A DNA stretch of 64,000 bases, taken from contig OZ026555.1 in NCBI GenBank assembly GCA_964020155.1, positions 3,092,295 through 3,156,294 of the forward strand. The letters are read 5' to 3'. The notes beneath the pieces were generated by a model. That model was not told the origin of the DNA. It made no database searches and saw only the letters and a program-made list of their open reading frames with translations. The DNA comes from Chondrilla cf. caribensis. Lineage: Eukaryota; Porifera; Demospongiae; Chondrillida; Chondrillidae. This document shows positions 12,025 to 22,460 of the stretch, piece after piece; the stretch's first letter is position 1; every line of letters begins with the position of its first letter. Made by a program: the position numbers and the translations under genes.

Positions 12025-15000
12025 AACGTACTTTAATATGTTTAGATTTTGGCCTTTCCTGTCAGTCAAGGAGGAGTGAGTTTATTGTGATATTCAACCA
12101 TATCTGTGTATACTTTATTGCCTCAATTCATATTTAATTTACAAATAGAATGTGTTTGCCTATCATTTTCGTGAATCCTATCCAGAGGATGGCTGGAATG
12201 TCTATGATGCTGAAAGTGAACTCAAACGAATGGTACAGTTATCATTATTATAAGTGTAACAGTTGTATCCAGTCCAGCCTAACCAACCATTGATACACTG
12301 CTTTAGTTGGGTACCCGTACAAAGTCACTTTCAAATTTACGTTTAAAATCAGATTAGGTCTTGAGCTTTAGTTGTATTCAGGTGTAGTGAGTCATGAGCA
12401 TTTTCTCCTGTGTACATACGTACGTGTTTATAGTCCAACACAACATAACATAAACAGTAGAGTGTTTGCTATTCTCCTGCCTAGTCACTACCATTTCATA
12501 GTAATGCTGCTTTCAACGTACTTGTGTTCATACATGTGTAGGGTATAGGCACAGATCGTGTTCCTTGGAGAATCACATACATCAATCAGAGTTATGGATT
12601 GTGTGAAACATACCCTGCTGTTGTAAGTTCTTAATATCGAGTTGTACTTATGCTGAGTGTATTGAACGTTTACATGTTCTACTACATATGTACGTATATA
12701 GTTTGCTGTCCCAAGGTCTGTCAAGGATGATGAATTGGAAGCTGCTGCGATGTTCCGGAGCAGGAATAGAATGCCAGTGTGTGAATCCAGCGTTTGATGT
12801 CATTGTGCGAACTTTCAAGTTCAACTTGTTCTTTACAGGCGTTGTCATGGTTACATCCAGTAACCTTTGCGAGTATAACACGCTGCAGTCAACCTTTAGT
12901 GGGCCCAGGAAGAAAACGTAGTCAAGATGATGAAAATTATTTTCAAGTACATTAATGTGTATTTTATGTGTCTAGCATCTGCACTTTGTCCATGTATTCA
13001 CTTACAACTCATACAGGCTATTTTCCGTGCAAATAAGCATTCACATAAACTATATATTGTGGATGCCAGGCCTCGAGTGAATGCTTTGGTGAATATTGTA
13101 AGTTCATTCTTGGTAATATGAACATTGCTATAATATGTAAGCCTTCAAGCACTGTATCTAGGCTATGGGAGGTGGCTATGAGCTTGACGATAATTATCCC
13201 AATACTGAATTTTCTTTCCTTGACATCGAGAACATCCATGTAATGAGAGACAGGTATAATGCTTGTAGTCCTTAACACTCAGGTTATTCTTTGATTAATG
13301 CCTTTGTATTTGTTAGTTTGAAGAAGATTAAGGAGATGGTTTATCCATCAGTAGATGATGTTCATTTTTTGTCAAATCTAGAGAACACAAGATGGCTTGA
13401 TCACATCAAGGTTTGTAGATATCAATTTTGGAATATCAACCCGTTAGTATCCACTCCTTTGTTTTTCAGACGATACTTAATGGTGCTGTGCGCATAACCG
13501 AACTGATTGAAAAGAACAAATCTTCTGTTCTCATTCACTGCACTGATGGTTGGGACAGGACTGCTCAGCTTTCCTCTCTAGCCATGCTCATGCTGGACCC
13601 TTACTACCGTACTATTCGTGGTTTGGAGGTATGTACATATGTACATAGGTGTGTTGCTACACTTTCTTGTGCACCTGTGTGTACTCTCTAGAACCAACTT
13701 GTAGTGTACTTGGGAGCTTTTGGGTTGAGTGTATTTGCGGAGACTCATTATATTATTGGTACAATGTGCCACTAGATTGATGCTTCATTGTAGTACTAGT
13801 AATTGATAGCAAACATTTCATATTTGTGATTCACTGCTCTTAGGATGATGTAGTACGTACGTAGTTTCATAGTTGTGGCATTTATTCTGACACTATGGTA
13901 GTAACATAGTCCTTGTTTTTGTTTGTGTAAATTTGTGGCTTGTGGCGAAGATGCTGTATATCCAGTGGACCTTTGAGGGCATTTACATAAAATTGGTTCC
14001 TCGGCATCCTTTCGTATGGTATGTACAGTGCATGTTTTCTGTACATTAACCATTCCATGTTTTACATACTTGTTCATGCAGATATTGATTGAGAAGGAGT
14101 GGCTTTCATTTGGACATAAATTTAGTCAGGTTAGACATGTATGAATAGACACTAGTAATAAGAGTTAAAGCATTTAAACCTGCAACCTTCATTGTTCAAC
14201 TCAATGTATTTTACTATACTATCCAATGTACATTACTATATTCAGCAAATAAGTGTAACGCTCTCAGAATGATTCGGACTCAAACACCATCACCGAATGA
14301 ACATTCTCTCTCCTTATACAATGACACATGACTGACTGGCTAAAACTGCCATATGGTCGCACATATCATAGAACAGGAATAATAATGACAATGGGCATTG
14401 CACCTGTCACAACATAATAGGCATTGCACTGTCATAAAGCACGTGACTAACCAACTACGTAAGAACATAATAACTACCTATAGGCTTCACACCCCATACA
14501 TATAATGCATACAGTGGAATTTGGATAAGTCAATCATGCATACTCTGGTGGATACTTCAGTAGGCTCTTATTATCAAAGAAAAATATTCTTAACAAGAAT
14601 TATTGATTGTTAGGACAGGGATACCCATTTAATTTGTTTAAAAATTTGAATGGTGTAAGCAAGTTCGACCTAAATGGACTCCTCCGTACTTGTTTTAATT
14701 TTATAGAGAATTGGACATGGTGATCGGAATCATAATGATGATCAAAGAGCTCCAGTATTTTTACAGTTTATTGACTGTGTGTGGCAGATGACCAGACAGG
14801 TGAGGTTTAGTGATCATGTTTGAACTGATTCATGCGCATGATCATGTATTCATTTTAATTGTGTTTTTAGTGAATCTGCTATCACTTCTCACTGCAGTTT
14901 CCATGTGCTTTTGAATTTAATGAACTTTTCTTGATCACGATTGTGGACCATATTTACAGGTACGTACATACAGCATGTATTGTATTATGTATTAGTTATC

Positions 15001-17464
15001 ACTCATTACAGGGGCCTGTTTTTGATATTGCTCTCATGAACTAGTGATGATTGGCTTTTGTACATTTGAACAAAATTATTAGATTGTTGATTAGAAGAAG
15101 ACTAAATTATGGCACTATATTTGAATTAAAGAAAATCACCTATATGTTAGCTTGGATATGTGACTGTAGTTAAGAGGCTCATAATTAACATCATATTGTG
15201 AGATATGGCTGGTTAAAAATCTATGTTTATGTGTATGTGCTCATTTGGTATCAAAAACATATTGTTTTTGATGTTGCATTGGAAGTACAGTGTGCCTATA
15301 CACACTATTACTTTTGCCTTGTACATATATTAGCTGTTTGTTTGGAACATTTCTGTGCAATTCTGAAAAGGCAAGAAGTGAAGCAGTTAAGTTCCGATAC
15401 CATGTGTATTAGGTCATTTTGCTGATATTCCAACCCATTCTGTCTACATTCCATAGAGAGTTAAATCCGACACTGTATCTTTATGGAGCTTTACAAATAG
15501 CCAGGTAGGTTTATATCCAGTACACCTGTGGACATCATATCTGTCAATCATTACTTGTCCATGTTCAGTAGTGTGTGCATGTCGATGTAGCTCCTCCTTG
15601 TGCAGTTGAGTATGTGTGTATGTACGTACAACTCAAGCTATGTGCAATAGTCAAAACCTGTTCCTTTCCCTTGCAAGCCATTTGAAGAACAGCATACAAA
15701 ACTGCTGCCTTTTTCATAGCATTTTATGTATAATTGAAGGTGTTTACACTTCAGTTATAACAACTATCCTCATTGTGTGAGGAGTTTTACTAATAAGGGA
15801 AAATATAAAAAAATGGTATGCCTACATACGTGATGATTGACCTCATATATCACGTGAAAATAGAGCTGATTTGCGAAATTTGTATATAAATTACATAATG
15901 TAAAACTGTACATGTACTGTATGTAATAGTTATATCCTGCCTATGTGTGCTGTAGCAGATATTAAGTGCTAATTGATTGCCGAGGGATGAAACCTGTCTT
16001 ATGACCTGTGCTGTATCACTGACCTGTGCTACATGACTTATGTACGCACAGATTTCTCTTTGATTCTCCCCTCAACCTGGATACAAATATTATAATATTA
16101 CAGTATATGTATGTGACATAAATTGCAAGAATGTACATAATATCATGAGCTAGAGTGTTAATGAACTTCCACTCAGCAATAATGAATCAGAATGTAAGAC
16201 ATTTCAACCAGGAAGGTCTTTGTCAGCTACCAAACCAAGGTGTGACAATCCAAGAATGTAATGTCATTATTGCTGAGTGGAAGTTCATTTTGATTCATTA
16301 TTGCTACGGGAAACTCACTAACACTCAAGATTATACTGTATCATAGCATTAGCCTTCAAATATCATGTACGTAATATCGTTTTGAATGGTCTATCAATGT
16401 CACCTGTCTATAGCTGGAATTATACCAAAATCCTTTGTATTCCGACAAGATGCATCAACATGTGAGTATACATTTCTACCATTATTGATATTACTTATAA
16501 TTGTAAGTAACTTTTAATAATACAACCAAAGGTTCTGTATCCATTGACTGGAATCCGCCACTTACACTTTTGGACTGGTTACTACATCAGGTGGAATCCA
16601 AGAATGAGGCCTCAGGTTAATCTCTAGTATTTGTGATTTTTGTACTGTAATCATAGTACTGTATCTTGTATACAAAATGTACGTATATAAAGTTGTCTTG
16701 AGTGAAATGTAACAGACTGTTGGTATTGACAGGTATTCTAACGGTACTATTACCATGGAAACATGTACTGTATCACCTTATCCACTGTATGTACACATTA
16801 TGTATATTTGCCACATACTGCTGTGTAGAAGTTATCTATTCTTTGTATGTTTGTGTGTCGTCTATGGTGCCACTTGTGATTGAAAGATTATCCATATTTT
16901 TATCAGGAAGTTGAGATAGAGCGTCACAGACAGCTACAGTTTCTGATTGCTCAGGTGAAGTTCACACAAGTACCTTTTTCTTACTAAAATTGTGTATTAT
17001 TCCATGAAATCAGACCAATTTTAATAAGATTTTTGTCCAAACAAACAAACGAATTGAATTATATATATACTGTAGATGTCAGATGGTAGAGGTTTTTATG
17101 GTTTAGTTATTAATAATGGAAGTATTTCAGCATAATGATTTGTTTAGATTATTATGATAGAGGATTTGGACTTATAAAGTTTTCACTGTAGTCTACTAAA
17201 GTACATTATTATAAAACAATAAAAATGCTTGCCAAAAAGGTTAATTGAAAAAATACCAGATGTGTTCACATCATGAAATTTAGTTTTCCTTTTGATCCTC
17301 GTGCATAACATGCTGCATGAAGTGTTGTTGTAAGGTTGCCTGACTATACTCAAAAATGTGCAATAACTAGGAGACTTGTTCTTTCTATACAGCTAAAGAA
17401 TAGGTATGACCAGCTACTTGCTAGTTCTACCACAAAAGAAAATCCTGTGCTGCAACAAGAATGA
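4314..17464 (+). CDS. MTMR2-like: myotubularin-related phosphoinositide 3-phosphatase (MTMR2/MTM1 type)
   Basis: Twenty-two exons join in frame to 576 residues: 4314-4352, 5581-5659, 8335-8435, 11217-11327, 11868-11939, 12149-12232, 12542-12622, 12702-12776, 12839-12946, 13017-13097, 13162-13253, 13317-13410, 13470-13628, 14082-14129, 14707-14799, 14898-14959, 15334-15385, 15457-15504, 16414-16461, 16532-16615, 16907-16954, 17393-17464. The order is PH-GRAM domain (residues about 30-135), myotubularin phosphatase domain (about 150-530), then a short coiled-coil tail. The catalytic Cx5R loop [11 protein letters not shown] is intact (Cys363, Arg369; Cys codon at 13539), so the enzyme should remove the 3-phosphate of PtdIns3P and PtdIns(3,5)P2 on endosomal membranes. 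Other landmarks are [23 protein letters not shown] and [13 protein letters not shown]. Human MTMR2 is somewhat longer. The first exon is inferred from a Met and a good GTAAGT donor. It is less certain than the rest. Confidence 0.93.
6366..6455. repeat. near-perfect 90-base hairpin in myotubularin intron 2
   Basis: The left arm (6366 onward, beginning TAAACCATGGCACTTCGTGG) and the right arm (ending at 6455) are reverse complements over about 23 bases. After a small mismatched bulge they match again over about 12 more (TCATTTGTCACA), around a short loop. It could be a small fold-back transposon or a hairpin RNA precursor. Confidence 0.75.
6477..6686 (+). pseudogene. Crypton/KIAA1958-type tyrosine recombinase fragment
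   Basis: This 69-codon frame reads [19 protein letters not shown], then [20 protein letters not shown]. That resembles the N-terminal helical part of the DUF3504/KIAA1958/QRICH1 family, which is derived from Crypton tyrosine recombinases: a W-L-x-x-F-V motif followed by Y-P-P-x-T-L-Y-x-x-x-x-G-I-x-R-x-x-R. No catalytic R-H-R-Y part is seen nearby. It lies in myotubularin intron 2 and is best read as a transposon remnant. Confidence 0.55.
7805..8200. repeat. degenerate 11-12-base tandem repeat (AAAGTTAGCTC-like)
   Basis: Variants of the unit AAAGTTAGCTC (e.g. caaagttagctc, tgaagtttgctc, cgaagtacattc) recur head-to-tail from about 7805 to 7905 and again from about 8050 to 8200. About 120 less regular bases lie between the two blocks. 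It is an old, diverged minisatellite in intron 2 of the myotubularin gene. Confidence 0.6.
8485..8510. repeat. perfect 26-base palindrome
   Basis: The sequence from 8485 to 8510 (TAAAGTACCTCTC and its exact reverse complement) is a perfect palindrome with no loop, lying 50 bases after a myotubularin donor site. Confidence 0.8.
9249..10150 (-). mobile_element. gag fragment of an LTR-type retrotransposon
   Basis: Read on the minus strand, 10150 to 9707 encodes a Gag capsid-like segment ([32 protein letters not shown], then [18 protein letters not shown]). After a frameshift, 9611 to 9249 continues with [17 protein letters not shown] and a zinc-knuckle region, [16 protein letters not shown]. 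In a working knuckle the spacing is C-x2-C-x4-H-x4-C; here the second Cys is Arg. No protease, reverse transcriptase, integrase or LTR is attached. It lies in intron 3 of the myotubularin gene and stops abruptly against the plus-strand reverse transcriptase piece at 10151. Confidence 0.7.
10151..10803 (+). mobile_element. reverse transcriptase fragment (middle part of a REL-type non-LTR element)
   Basis: Two overlapping frames (10151-10573 and 10540-10803) give one reverse transcriptase segment: [20 protein letters not shown] (palm), [19 protein letters not shown] (catalytic xADD box with Leu in the first position), [20 protein letters not shown], then [20 protein letters not shown] (thumb). 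A frameshift near 10545 breaks it. This class carries a C-terminal restriction-like endonuclease. The matching N- and C-terminal parts of what looks like the same family sit at 18070-19890. Not a host gene. Confidence 0.75.
11970..12021. repeat. (TG)n microsatellite in myotubularin intron 5
   Basis: A TG tract of about 50 bases lies shortly downstream of the exon ending at 11939. Confidence 0.9.
16161..16288. mobile_element. 128-base fold-back element with perfect 25-base inverted ends
   Basis: Bases 16161-16185 (ATGAACTTCCACTCAGCAAT plus AATGA) are the exact reverse complement of 16264-16288, with about 78 bases between. No coding potential; a MITE-like insertion between exons 18 and 19 of the myotubularin gene. 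Confidence 0.75.
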
Positions 17465-18069
17465 CATGTAGACCTTGTGGAGTGTGTATAGACATATTGA
17501 AGTTATTAAAAATATCTCACATGTGTCTTAATCAATTATGTTTATCTTTGAGTGTTTTACTTAACTATAATATATATACATTTATATACGTAATAATAAT
17601 AATAATTTAGCATTCCTTTATTGGTAAATTCATATGTACATTCCATGATATGTACGTATAAACAAAAATTAATAGTTGCATGTGATATAAGGTAAATGTA
17701 TTTGCCTGTGTTCCTGTGTTCTACAACAATGTGTACCTGTATAAGTCTGTATTGTGATTGAGTTCCTCTTTGTCATGATAACGTTCGATTGTTCCCTTGT
17801 GTCCTTTACGTACTGTACGTGTTTGCATGCATGTGTCCTACAAGCTGGCCACCAGTGGTATGCACATGCAGACATCTGAAGGGATCTATAAAACATTTTG
17901 CATGAGTGACAAATGTTGAAATACATTGAATTTCAATGCTCACATGAATTTATGCGTTGGGAGATGAGTTACCAGTGATACGTGCATTTGGTACTTGTAT
18001 GCTCAAATGCTTCAAAAGGGTTCCTTACACTGTATATTATATATACTGTATATTATATAATATTGTCAC
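17465..18069. other. 3' UTR and intergenic spacer after myotubularin
   Basis: AT-rich sequence after the myotubularin stop, with an ATTAAAAAT stretch near 17505 that may act in polyadenylation, and TATA-rich repeats at 18030-18062. I see no gene here. Confidence 0.5.
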
Positions 18070-19890
18070 TGCGCCAGCTCGGGTCTACCACCACATTTGG
18101 ACAACCCTGTCTTAGCCACCTCCACTAATGTCAAAGACCAACAACATGACTCATTGGAATCCCTTATACTTTGTTCTAAGAAGTCACGGGCACATACGAT
18201 TGAAGAATCCCCAAAGGGTGCAGAAGTAAGGCTGCAGGCAAGCTATCTGAGATTCTTGACAACATCAGCCACACCAATAGCCATGACGCTTGGGTCGCTT
18301 GGTGCTACCCTTGTTTCTTTTTGGTAGGTCATGTTCATGGGTTCCCCACCATGGTCAGAAACGCTGGAGTTTGACTATATACCCTCGTCACCCATCAGAC
18401 TGAGTCTGAGTCTTTCTCTGTCTCTGACTCATTGTCTAGAAGTACAGTGCGTTCCTCACGGAAATCATTGCCTGGGTCAGAAAAGTTAGATTGCCTTGCT
18501 AGGAGGGTCTCTTCTAAACATGAGGGTGACTTTGCTGGAGCAGTGAGGCTTTCTGCCTTGACAGACACGTTCGCTGGATACAATAGTGCTACTGTATCTG
18601 CCCTTCAGACAAACATCCTCCAACTCATCCTCAATCTGGGATTCCACAAAAACCAACTGCAGATTGTCCCCCTTTTACAGCCACATCAAATGATATCTTG
18701 TCAGCATTGCGTTCCTTTCATAAAGGATCAGCTGGAGGCCCTGATGGCCTACTCCCTCAACCTTCAGGATCTCACTAGTCCATCTGCTGAGGCAGGAGGT
18801 CGAGGCTACTACTCTCTTTGACCTCATTCATAAAATTAATTTTGTCTTACATGGTAATGCACCACCTTCCATTGGTGAAGTATTCTTCGGAGCTTCACTC
18901 ACTGCCCTGTCAAAGAATATGCCCCATAGCAGTAGGTGGGACAATCTGACATCTCATCGCTAAGGTGGCAAGCTGGTCCATTTCGGCAGAAACCAGTGAC
19001 AGGCTGTACCCTCTTCAACTGGCCTTACAGGATTGGTCCACTGGCCATAACCACTCTCCTCCTTTGGGCACTGATGCAATCAAGCAGAAATCTTGGGATA
19101 AACCCACAGTAGATTCCTGCAAGGAACTTTTGTTGGACTCTGTGCAGGACTCACAAAATCGAACACACCTATTAGCATCATTTTGCAAGGAATCCGGGTA
19201 CTGGCTTGAAGCTCCACCAATTTCTTCACTAGGCCTACATTTGGATGATAATATTATAATCATGAGAATTGCAGTAGCTCTTCGACTGGGTGCCCCTCTG
19301 TGCTGCCCTCACAGCTGTGAGCAGTGTGGCACGACAGTAGATGAGCCAGCAACCCATTACACTGTAAAAAACCCAGGGTCGACATTCATGCCATTCGGCT
19401 GTGAATGACATTATTAATTGTGCTGTACTGTCAGCTGGTGTTCCATCATGTCTGGAACCCAAAGGAACCAATCCCTAAGATGGCAGCCACCCTGATGGCA
19501 TCTCCCTTGTTCCCTAGAAATGTGGCCGGCCACTTAATTACCTGGGACTTCACTTGTCCAGACACTTTTGCTCCTTGCCACCTCCCCCATTCTAGTGTTG
19601 AACCAGGAGCAGTCGCAGCTGATGCAAAGAACTCAAAGGCTCTTAAATACCTCCTCTTGTCCAACACATCTCATTTTATTCCGGTAGCAGTGGAAACCAC
19701 AGGTGCCTTCGTCCCCAGTGCGCTTGCCTTTCTCCATGAAATTGGCAGACGAATCAAGATTCAGACAGGTGATCAATCATCACACTATTATCTCCTACAG
19801 CATATCTCCATTGCAATTCAGCGAGGAAATGCAGAATCCGTTCTCGGAACTATGAGTCATTCTTCTGCCGATTCACCTCTATTCTTTTGA
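18070..19890 (+). mobile_element. decayed REL-type non-LTR retroelement with internal deletion
   Basis: Frames in order give an N-terminal segment (18097-18327), a pre-RT/RT start (SALTDTFAGYNSATVSALQ, then LNLQDLTSPSAEAGG, then FVLHGNAPPSIGEVFFGASL), a jump near 19020 that deletes the palm and xADD box, then TVDSCKELLLDSVQDSQNR and a Cys/His cluster (CCPHSCEQCGTTVDE). The last part, LITWDFTCPDTFAPCHLP with TTGAFVPSALAFLHEIGRR, corresponds to the C-terminal restriction-like endonuclease domain of these elements (the W-D-x-T-C strand of the PD-(D/E)xK fold). Several frameshifts and stops make it non-functional. It sits just downstream of the myotubularin gene. The missing middle closely resembles the piece at 10151-10803. 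Confidence 0.75.
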
Positions 19891-22460
19891 TTTTATTGAT
19901 GTAATATAATATGTATTTAATTACATAGATTAATATAAATTATAATTCTCCATATTATATTATTATTATTATTATTACATTATCAATATATTATAATTAT
20001 GTACACACTATTTTAATTACATTTTATTCCTTCAATATATATACTACTTTATTCATTCTTTTTTCGAAAATGTCACAGAACCAAACATATATATATGTAC
20101 TCGGGGGGATGGTTAAGATGTGAAATAATACACAATATGTCCTCCTCAATAACCTGACAATGCATAGAATGTGAAGTCTAGATCTTTATAGACAATGTTG
20201 GGTTCACAACAGAATAAAAATGTGCAAACATGTAACAGATGCGTTCATAATACTAACACTGCGCTATGTTTGTACACTGCTGCACTAAGTATGCACTAAC
20301 ACTGCCCTTAGTTATAGACATTCTAACTTCTTTACTTGATTTAGCATGGTACAACACTTTGAACAAATTTGCTCCTATTTGTAGCTTACCATAGCAATTT
20401 TTCTGATTGCATCATCTAAATAATATTATATAATATATTATTGCAATTGACATACTGATTGATCATAATTTCTCAAGGGTGTATGGACAAAATAATATAT
20501 AACTGGTCCCAATTGGTGTACATGTGTTCCTAGTGTATACCATTGATCTAATTCGACATAGATATGTTCGAATTCGGTGGTATGTTTCCATTTTCAAGCT
20601 AATGTGAGCACATAAACTTCATCTACTTGTTACAGAGAACTTATAAACCTCATGAATATTAATGTGGTGTATTAGTGAATTATACACTTGACCACATCAA
20701 AGAGAATGCCCACCCATCATGGTACAAAAATAATGAACAATGAAGTATAATAATGTAACTTTGTGTTATAATTGCTTGCAGTTAGTCAAGTCAGTTAATC
20801 AATAGTGATTCGAGCTTCACTGATAGCTAGCTCAATGCATGAATCGTGAGGTAATGGATGACGTAGAGTGATCTTAAACCTATTGAGCATGCAGGTTGGG
20901 CTCAATGGATACACTGTGACAAATCTCCTTCATTAAGGTAGCTGATGTGTCCTGGATGTGATTGGTTTATACTACCTTTAATTGCCATTCTTAACCAGTT
21001 CATTGATGCATTTGCCAGGCTAAGAATAAGACTAGCTACACAGATACAACACAGATATATAGTACAAACCAAGGTGAACACAGGCTAACAGGTGGTACCA
21101 TTATCACTAAAGACATTGAATGTACGTACATACATGGTTAAGAGTCACCATAGATAATAGAAGGGACATCTATGGAGTCACAGGGAATTGGACATACATT
21201 TCGTCTTAAGACAGTTTTGGATACATGTGTGCATAACGGTTGATACTCCAACAAGAAATTTTGCAAGGAACATGGGATACAGTTGAGGAGTTTCAACAGC
21301 CACAGCAGAACAAACCGAGTGGATATATTGGAGACACTTCCAGGTAGTGGCCCTCTGCACCACTACGACAGAGAGGGTGGCAGAGACTTGCCATCCAATG
21401 GATAATTCTCTTTGATAATGGAATTACTTAATTGGACACTGGGTAGTGTAGGACAAACACCTTGAAACATTCATGATATTATAACTATGGTTGGGTGCAT
21501 GTCTATTGCTGGTTAATTCCTCATGTACGTATGTAGAGGATCGTGAATTCGAACCAATACCCAGGCATTTAGGTAGTTAAAATCAATGTTGCCAACTGGA
21601 TCTTCAACTACCCAGTTCCACCCTAATATGCTTATCCAAAGATACTGTGATTTATCAAACCTTAAACGTACAAATCGTTCTAAGGTTACTAACCTTAAAC
21701 TCAAGTCAAGATTCCTAGCAAAACATTATACAACAATGGTGTAAGCAGCCATTTTCACATTCTGCAGGCTATATAACATGTATACACGTTGAACACAAGC
21801 CAGTACATGTACGTGTGGCTTCAACCTAACAAAGTTAGTAGCAACTCCGGTGAATCCAGGCATATACAGGTGGTAACAACTCAGGTGAATATAATATAAA
21901 GTCTGGTACATGTGATTACAACCCAGGTTAAACATTCCCTAACCTCTTTTTTAGATGATATAGTCTCTGAAACACCAGCAAGGATTGAATTTGAAAAAGT
22001 AATAGCAAATCTTTTTGAAACCTTTCTGAAATGTTGTGGATAAGCCAACTACAGTATGTTTACACAGTAGTTACTAGTAACGAGTGTACAGATGGCAGAC
22101 CAAAGTGTGCACGTGGGGTTGGTGAAGTTAAGTTACTACAGTGTGAACTACAGTATTACATAATATGTACGTATGTAAAATTATAATAATCAAAATATAT
22201 TATTATAATATTACTACATGTGGGGATTATCACAAGTACGTACATACGTATGTACAGTACATATTTAAACACTGACATATGGCCCCCTATTATTGCAGAA
22301 GATGCACAATAAATACAATCTCTAGACATACACTAATACATCAATAAGTACGAAACTGTGTACTGTATACAATACTGTAGATGAAAGCATTATGAATGAA
22401 TACACAAAATATATATATACCTCGATGAGGATAAAGCAAGATGAACCAGTTCTGTCAGAA
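19891..22460. other. AT-rich intergenic region, no assigned gene
   Basis: Mostly AT-rich noncoding sequence with GTAC-type strings. Three weak coding-like pieces are visible: 21178-21363 (-), 21513-21704 (-, containing SLRLVTLERFVRLRF), and a possible plus-strand terminal exon at about 21956-22045 that reads DIVSETPARIEFEKVIANLF before a stop. I cannot tie any of them to a family or to further exons. Confidence 0.4.
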
